Made by a program: the position numbers and the translations under genes. DNA of 64,000 bases. Origin: Endothia cerciana. Its lineage: Eukaryota; Ascomycota; Sordariomycetes; Diaporthales; Cryphonectriaceae. Numbering within the stretch: the first letter of the stretch is position 1; each line of letters starts with the position of its first letter. The DNA lies in contig JALRMH010000067.1 in assembly GCA_026119935.1 (NCBI GenBank), forward strand, positions 1 to 64,000. The letters are read 5' to 3'. Positions 58,671 to 64,000 of this stretch are shown here, piece by piece. Under the pieces are notes generated by a model. The model had not been told where the DNA came from and made no database searches. It was given only the letters and a program-made list of their open reading frames with translations.

Positions 58671-60190
58671 TCATAGGCCCATCAACTGAGCTGAGGCCTC
58701 CGCGATATCCTTCGCAAAACCTACATCATTGATGTCTCTGTTGTCTTCCACAACCTTGATTCCAGATCCTTGCAGCCCCTCCCGAATGGCTGAGAAGAGC
58801 GCCTCGTCTGCTTTCTCGTCCGTGAAGGGCCCGCCGGGGGTCGATATCATGCTCACGCCCCCGAGGGGCAACCACACCTGCACGGCAGAAGGCTCTTTGG
58901 CAGCCCTCAGCTTGCCGCTGATGAACTGGCCTACCCGTCTGCACTCCTCCGCCGACGAGCGCATCAGCGTGACCACTGGATTGTGCTCGTAGAGGAGCCT
59001 GTTCTTGTATGCCTCGGGGACCGTGTTCCTGGGTCCAAAATTGCTCATGTCGGTGGCCCCGACCGAGACGATGTAGGGAATCCCAGCTTCCACCGCCGCC
59101 TCAAGCCGGTCGTCGGCGGCGCTCATGACGCCCCCTGTGATGAGGTCGCATATCTCCGTCGTCGTCAGGTCGAGCACGCCATCGAGCATCTTCTGGCGGA
59201 CGAGCCTCTCCATTGCCTTGCCCCCGTGGCCGGTGGCGTGGAAGACGTAGACTTCCACGCCGTACATCGCCTCCAGGTGGTTCCGGATCGCATCGACGCC
59301 TGGCGTTGTCACCCCGAACATGGTGATCCCGACCCGCTTTGCGGGCCTCGCCGTTTCGTTGTCGCGGTCCGCCCGCCTTGATTCGTACGCTTGGGCCATT
59401 GCCCCGATCGCTGCTCCGGCGTTGCTCAGTATATCCCGGAGAACTTGGTTCAGCCCCGCAACGTCCACCACGGAATATACCATCGAGATGTCCGTCTCGC
59501 CGACACTGTTGTGATGATCAGTTATTGCCTGTCACGCAGCGGCGGAGGGGGCTTCTGCTCTTACATAGGGCCGGTATCCCCACTTGCAACTGTTGATATG
59601 ATCATCTTGAAGACAAAAAATTAGCAACAGTACTCACTCCGGAATGTTTCTACACCAGATTGACCAAGCGGTATCCTGCTGCGAGAAGCTCTGCTTCGAA
59701 ACTTTGTGGTTCACACACGTTCCACGGAAAAGAGCATACTGAGCTTGCGTGAAGGATTGGAGAGCAGCAATGGATGAATGAATAAATCGAGACGATCATC
59801 AGATAGATGCTGCCTGAATACCTTTGGGAATCCTATGGGGAGTACCTCCCTCATTACATGTGCTGCAAGTGAAGTCCCCCCGGAGCCGCCAGCTGAGACG
59901 ATGGCAGATATCTCGCGCCTTTCGAAGAGCGTCCTGACGGCTTGGGCTGCGCAGCCCGCCATGAACTTGATGACCTCGCCCCTCGGCAGTCCCGATGTGG
60001 TTTTACCATTGCCATGGTCCTTGACCAGCTGGGCTTGGGAAATTGTGATTGCATCATGGTCGACATTTTCCCTGCCGACATCTAGCAATATCGCCTCCGC
60101 GGAGCCCCCAGGTCGGATGCGTTCTTTCAGGAAGAGCAGCTCTTGGAGCTTGGTGTCACACGTGCCTAGCACGAGCACCGTCGCAGGCAT
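58671..60190 (-). CDS. Tm-1-like ATP-binding domain protein (UPF0261 family)
   Basis: A 414-aa protein equivalent to the N-terminal half of plant Tm-1. Three exons: 60190-59822, 59605-59565 (41 nt) and 59505-58671, all in phase. It starts MPATVLVLGTCDTKLQELLF, has the nucleotide-associated motif SAIVSAGGSGGTSLAAHVM, and the small middle exon restores the conserved strand MIISTVASGDTGPIVGETDI before MVYSVVDVAGLN. A second Rossmann-like lobe follows (RVGITMFGVTTPGVDAI, VFHATGHGGKAMERL, LTTTEICDLITGGVM). The function of free-standing members in fungi is unknown; the plant fusion binds ATP and can inhibit a tobamovirus replicase. It is head to head with the TIM-barrel partner (403 bp apart). Confidence 0.88.
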
Positions 60191-60593
60191 GATGAGGGTG
60201 AGATCGAGAAATATCCCGAGGCGCGAGGGAAAATATCCTGTTGGAAGTAGATACGGCAGTGCCGGCAGCGAGAAGGACTCCGAGTTATCTGATGTGTTCG
60301 GATCTCATGGTGGCCTTGACAACATATAGGGCAATGTGATCTATTCCAAACACTTTGGGATACACAACTACGAGTCTGCACACGCTGCTCCCCCTGGTGG
60401 CTCGTGTTGAGGACGAGAGATACTGCGGGGCTGTTGTGAGGTGCGACGCATCAGCCAGTGACGTCAGGCGAGGTATGGGGAAGAGGTGCACAGTCCCTCA
60501 GGAGAATGTCCGAGGGTTCCTTTTTTTTTAAGGCACTCTTGTCCCTCGGTCAGAGCCACCGTTCTGGACACCTCGCAGCTGCATAGAGTCACA
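60191..60593. promoter_or_regulatory. Bidirectional promoter of the split Tm-1 pair
   Basis: 403 bp between divergent start codons at 60190 (minus) and 60594 (plus). It contains a T9 run at 60521-60529. Shared regulation of the two genes is an inference from orientation. Confidence 0.5.
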
Positions 60594-61630
60594 ATGGCGC
60601 CCCCAAACAACCGACAAGAGATCCTCCTCAAGCTGCGCGGGCAGATCGAGGCGGGCCGTGCAGTGGTCGGGGGAGGCGCAGGCATCGGACTCAGCGCCAA
60701 GTTTGCTGAGGCTGGTGGACTGGACATGATCATTATCTACAATTCCGGGCGTTACCGCATGGCTGGCCACGGATCTCTGGCTGGGCTCATGCCATATGGA
60801 AATGCGAATGGTACGTGAGCCGGGAGTCTATGCTCTGTTTCGTCCGGGAATAATGCCGCAGACAAGACAACACAGCCACTAACGCTGGCCACTCACAGAT
60901 ATCGTCGTCGAGATGGTGAGTGTCGGCCTGGTCCTTCGGGGCACTGGGCTCGGGGCGATCTGGAGCATGCCCTCGCTTCAACCCTTGGGCTAAATCTAAC
61001 GCGGTGTTTCTCTCTATGATATAGGCCAGCGAGGTGCTACCCGTGGTCAAACGGACGCCAGTGATTGCCGGAGTGTGCGCCACGGATCCCTTCCGAGACA
61101 TCCCAGCGTTCCTCGGACAGCTCAAGGAGCTCGGCTTTGCTGGGGTGCAGAACTTCCCGACGGTGGGACTGATAGACGGCCAGTTCCGGGCCAACCTGGA
61201 GGAGACGGGCATGTCGTTCGACAGGGAGGTGGAGATGATCAGGCTGGCGCACGAGCGGGACATGCTGACGACGCCGTACGTGTTCACGGTGGAGGAGAGC
61301 AGAAAGATGGCAGAGGCGGGGGCAGATATACTGGTCTGCCACATGGGGCTCACCACCAGCGGGTCGATTGGCGCAACGAGCGGGAAGAGCCTGGACGAGT
61401 GCGTGAAGCTGATCCAGGAGCTGCGAGACGTGGCCGTCGAGGTCAACCCGGAGGTGCTTGTGCTGTGCCACGGGGGCCCGATCGCGAGCCCGGAGGATGC
61501 GCGGTATGTGCTGGAGAGGGTGAGGGGCGTCCACGGGTTCTACGGCGCGTCGAGCATCGAGAGACTGCCCGTCGAGGAGGCCATCACGGGTACGGCCAAG
61601 ACCTTCAAGGCGCTGAGGCTGAGGCCGTGA
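60594..61630 (+). CDS. TIM-barrel protein equivalent to the Tm-1 C-terminal domain (PEP hydrolase-like)
   Basis: A 279-aa protein matching the TIM-barrel half of Tm-1-like proteins and bacterial PEP-hydrolase-like/TIM-barrel signal proteins. Three exons: 60594-60810, a 17-nt microexon 60899-60915 (codes for D-I-V-V-E-M with borrowed base) and 61025-61630, with matching phases. Motifs: LRGQIEAGRAVVGGGAGIGL, FAEAGGLDMIIIYNSGRYRM, GSLAGLMPYGNANDIVVEM, PVIAGVCATDPFRDI, FAGVQNFPTVGLIDG, ADILVCHMGLTTSG, VLVLCHGGPIASPEDARYV, and GFYGASSIERLP. Glycine-rich loops suggest phosphate-group or nucleotide-like ligand binding, but no reaction is known. Divergent from the ATP-binding half, so the two may act together. 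Confidence 0.87.
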
Positions 61631-62134
61631 GGGGGCTGCTTCTGGGTGGACAGCGGGCGGAGGAGGGTCTGCTCAGACTCCAGGTACACCACTTACACGC
61701 CGTAGCAGTAGTGGCTTCATACTTAGTAGGTACAGTTTGTGCCCTGTAGATCACTACCCGCTCCTTCCCGAGGACGGGATGATATCAAATCCATCCCGCC
61801 TGCTTGGTTAGGGCCCGCTGAAGCTTACCATGATATACCCCTGCTGGTGTGCAGGGCAGTGGACCACAGCAGATCCCTAGCCTGTCCCTGTCCTGATCCT
61901 ACTATTCCCGGCATGGGCAATGACGACCTGCAAGTTCTCCTCGGCAGCACCCGCTCCAAAATAATTCCTTTTTTTTTTTTTTTTTTTTTTCTTTCTTTCT
62001 TTCTTTCTTTCTTTTTTTGTGTCTTTCCCTCCCTCCTGCAATCGCATTGAAACAACTCCTCCGTACATCAACACTTCCTATCCAAGAATCAGGCCTCTCC
62101 TCCATATAGCGTCCTCCGAATATCGAAGTCCAGA
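61631..62134. other. Intergenic region with poly-T/(CTTT)n run
   Basis: Contains a T-rich tract at 61969-62019 (about 22 T, then CTTT repeats, then more T). It lies upstream of the heme lyase and may be a promoter poly(dT) element. No gene is seen. Confidence 0.5.
61969..62019 (+). repeat. Poly-T and (CTTT)n tract
   Basis: About 22 T followed by seven CTTT units and a T7 run, 115 bp upstream of the start codon of the heme lyase gene. Confidence 0.9.
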
Positions 62135-63334
62135 ATGGGCCTCTTCTGGGCTGATCCTGTACCCAGCGCGTCGCCGCTATCTTCAACCCCGCCATCCTGT
62201 CCAGTTCCCCATCAGAAGCGTGGTGATGCGCCGCCTCCTGTAAGTCTCGCAGCCCACCAGAGGGGACCTGAATCCTCCTTATGACCCAACGGCTGATCCC
62301 ACTGCAGCCGAGTTGTCCCATGCACAAGCGCACTCGAGATGCACTGAGCTCAGCATCTGCCCGTCCCGCGCCCTCGTCGTGCCCCGTCCCGCACGATCAG
62401 AGGAATCCCGACGCCTCCGAAGGCTCCCCCCTCCTCTCCAAGCTCAACCCTCTCAACTACATGTTCCACGACCTCTCCCAGTCTCGCGCCCCGAACCAGT
62501 CTCATGCCCTGCCCACCGAACGGGATCCAAGCTCTATCCCCAAGGGCTCCGGTGATGGTAACTGGGAGTACCCCTCCCCCCAGCAGATGTACAACGCAAT
62601 GCTTCGCAAGGGGTACACCGACACCGATGTCACCGCCGTCGAGAGCATGGTCCAGGTCCACAACTTCCTGAACGAGGGCTGCTGGGCCGAGATTGTCGAC
62701 TGGGAGAGGCGCTTTGGCGGTGGCCTGTCGCGGGCCTGGCAGATCTGCAAGCGCGGCGAAGAGAATGCCCAGGAGACCCAGCGGCTGATAGATTGGAGGA
62801 ACGGCTCCTCCCCGATAGAGCCTACCCTCGTACGGTTTCAGGGCCGCCCCAAGGATTTAACCCCAAAGGCCTTTATGCTCCAGGTTATGGGTTGGATGTA
62901 TCCCGCCAAGTTTGGGTGAGCCTACCTGTCCCTCCCCATAAGCAAGAAAAAGGAACAAGAAAGAATTCTCCACTGCAGAAACGTCGAGACTAACTCATTG
63001 GCAGCACCGAAAAGCCTTTTGATCGACATGACTGGTAGCTTGCCTCTTTCTTTCTGGTCCCGATGACTAGGCCCACTCGATATGGCTGATGGCTGACCTG
63101 TGATATAGGTATGTCTCTCGAAACGTCGATGGCACACAAAAGGAAGTCCGGTACGTTATCGACTACTACAGCGGGCCCCCAGAGCCCACTGGCGAACCCG
63201 TTTTCTACCTTGATGTCCGGCCGGCGATGACTCCCACCGGCGCCGTGGAGCGTATGATGAGATGGGGCGGGGATGTTTGGTGGAGGGCGTCCGGAGGGGC
63301 TGTTCGTGAGGCCAACCAGACATCCCGGCAGTGA
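62135..63334 (+). CDS. Cytochrome c heme lyase (holocytochrome c synthase)
   Basis: Attaches heme to apocytochrome c in the mitochondrial intermembrane space. Four exons: 62135-62239, 62308-62915, 63005-63034 (30 nt) and 63109-63334, in phase, 322 aa. It starts MGLFWADP, close to the conserved start of fungal CCHL proteins, followed by three Cys-Pro heme-regulatory-type motifs: SCPVPH, SCPMHK and SCPVPHD. Core motifs: LNPLNYMFHDLSQ, the hallmark NWEYPSPQQMYNAMLRKGY, ESMVQVHNFLNEGCWAEI, and, restored only by splicing the small exons, PFDRHDWYVSRNVDG with VRYVIDYYSGPPEP. The combination points to the cytochrome c (CYC3-like) lyase rather than the c1 form. No presequence is expected for this family. 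Confidence 0.93.
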
Positions 63335-63677
63335 ATGGTCTGAAATCTCTGGCAGGGCACCCGTGTCACTTTGGTAATGAGCTCCTGTTGTATCATCACG
63401 AGGGAGTCTAATATTGGATTGGGTCGGTTTTATGTTCTACGATTCGGCGTTCCAGCTGGCGTCTGGTCTTGAATCCATCAGCGAATGCTTCGTCTTCTCT
63501 TCCTGGGGCCAGCAAGACTATCGACCCCGGACACCCCTCTCTACCTGTATCAATCGAGGACGTCACCACACTGCTTCACCGTACATAGTCCGGCGGTGCG
63601 TACACACATCAAGTACACAGGCCCATCAAGACCGCGCCTTTGGATGCCTGACCCTGTTCATCAAGTCCCTAGACTGG
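63335..63677. other. Intergenic region, no gene seen
   Basis: Convergent 3' flanks of the heme lyase and the right-edge gene. Nothing recognisable. Confidence 0.5.
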
Positions 63678-64000
63678 TCAGCTGGTAACTGTAGCGAGCT
63701 GAGTGACCTGGTCCAGCAGAGTCTGGCTTTCGCCGGCGGCATTCTTGATCACCTTATCCCTGAGATGATCGACCTGCGATCCCGCCGCCGAGGGCGGGTT
63801 CCCCTGCGCCGTCTGTATCCTGCTGACCTGCATCGCGAGGAAGAACTTGGGGACCTTGATGGCGAGGCTACCGCCCACGCTCCGCAGGCCCGCCTCCGTG
63901 GCGAGATAGACGTTCAGCTCGTCCTGGAACGTCTGCAGGTCGGAGCCCGCGAGGGGGTCGGCGGTGGCGAACGTGTCCAGGGCGAACTGCAGGGGCGTCG
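63678..64000 (-). CDS. 3' end of an unrecognised gene, truncated by window edge
   Basis: The frame is open from the right edge down to a stop at 63678. Readable sequence includes ALDTFATADPLAGSDLQTF, LATEAGLRSVGGSLAIKV, KFFLAMQVSRIQTAQG and ends QVTQLATVTS. It is helical in appearance with regular codon use, so it is probably a true coding exon. The start lies beyond 64000. No family is recognised from the ~107 residues seen. Confidence 0.6.
   Translation of the reverse strand, partial: TPLQFALDTFATADPLAGSDLQTFQDELNVYLATEAGLRSVGGSLAIKVPKFFLAMQVSRIQTAQGNPPSAAGSQVDHLRDKVIKNAAGESQTLLDQVTQLATVTS

Overview
The window is nuclear DNA of a filamentous ascomycete (Pezizomycotina; most likely a Sordariomycete, though the exact lineage cannot be fixed from sequence alone). 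The evidence is short spliceosomal introns (about 50-100 nt, GTRNGY...YAG) in most genes, GC-rich coding sequence, and fungal-only families: a HET-domain relic, a C6 transcription-factor relic, GH71, and a TM-tailed Pezizomycotina family. Housekeeping genes such as TOR, Rtf2 and glucosidase II beta support this. Exon structures below were worked out by hand from splice signals, phase and family similarity.

Layout. 1-126 is an almost pure poly-C tract. 809-3014 (-) is a Mn-type CDF metal transporter, followed by about 4.3 kb with no recognisable gene. 7345-8845 (+) is a pseudokinase; 9656-10573 (+) a Roadblock/LC7-like protein with an in-frame His/Gln repeat; 11407-13589 (-) a long disordered protein. 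15686-17063 (-) is a zinc alcohol dehydrogenase; 18004-19290 (-) a TM-tailed fungal protein; 20443-21714 (+) a broken C6 transcription-factor gene. 22748-24233 (+) is a two-domain glyoxalase I with a mitochondrial presequence; 24963-26768 (+) D-3-phosphoglycerate dehydrogenase; 28322-30780 (+) a CNNM/Mam3 membrane protein.

31396-37808 looks like a small aromatic-catabolism neighbourhood: an intradiol ring-cleavage dioxygenase (-), a carboxy-muconate cyclase-like propeller (+) and an MFS transporter (-). 38684-40346 (-) is a GH71 alpha-1,3-glucanase-like enzyme. 40950-48547 (-) encodes the complete TOR kinase, divergent from Rtf2 (49206-50066, +). Rtf2 is convergent with the glucosidase II beta subunit (50286-52149, -). 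52593-53804 (+) is a GCIP/CCNDBP1-like protein.

53.8-58.6 kb is accessory or decayed sequence, with a HET-domain pseudogene carrying several stops and a frameshift, and a stub of an NmrA-like reductase. 58671-61630 holds two head-to-head genes that match the two halves of the plant Tm-1 protein (an ATP-binding Tm-1/UPF0261 domain and a TIM-barrel domain). 62135-63334 (+) is cytochrome c heme lyase, and the 3' end of an unrecognised gene (-) runs off the right edge.

The most interesting points are the split, divergent Tm-1 pair (with a 17-nt microexon), the pseudokinase, the likely dual targeting of glyoxalase I, a stop-free 51-nt intron in TOR, the His/Gln repeat in the Roadblock gene, and the two multiply disabled regulatory or incompatibility genes.
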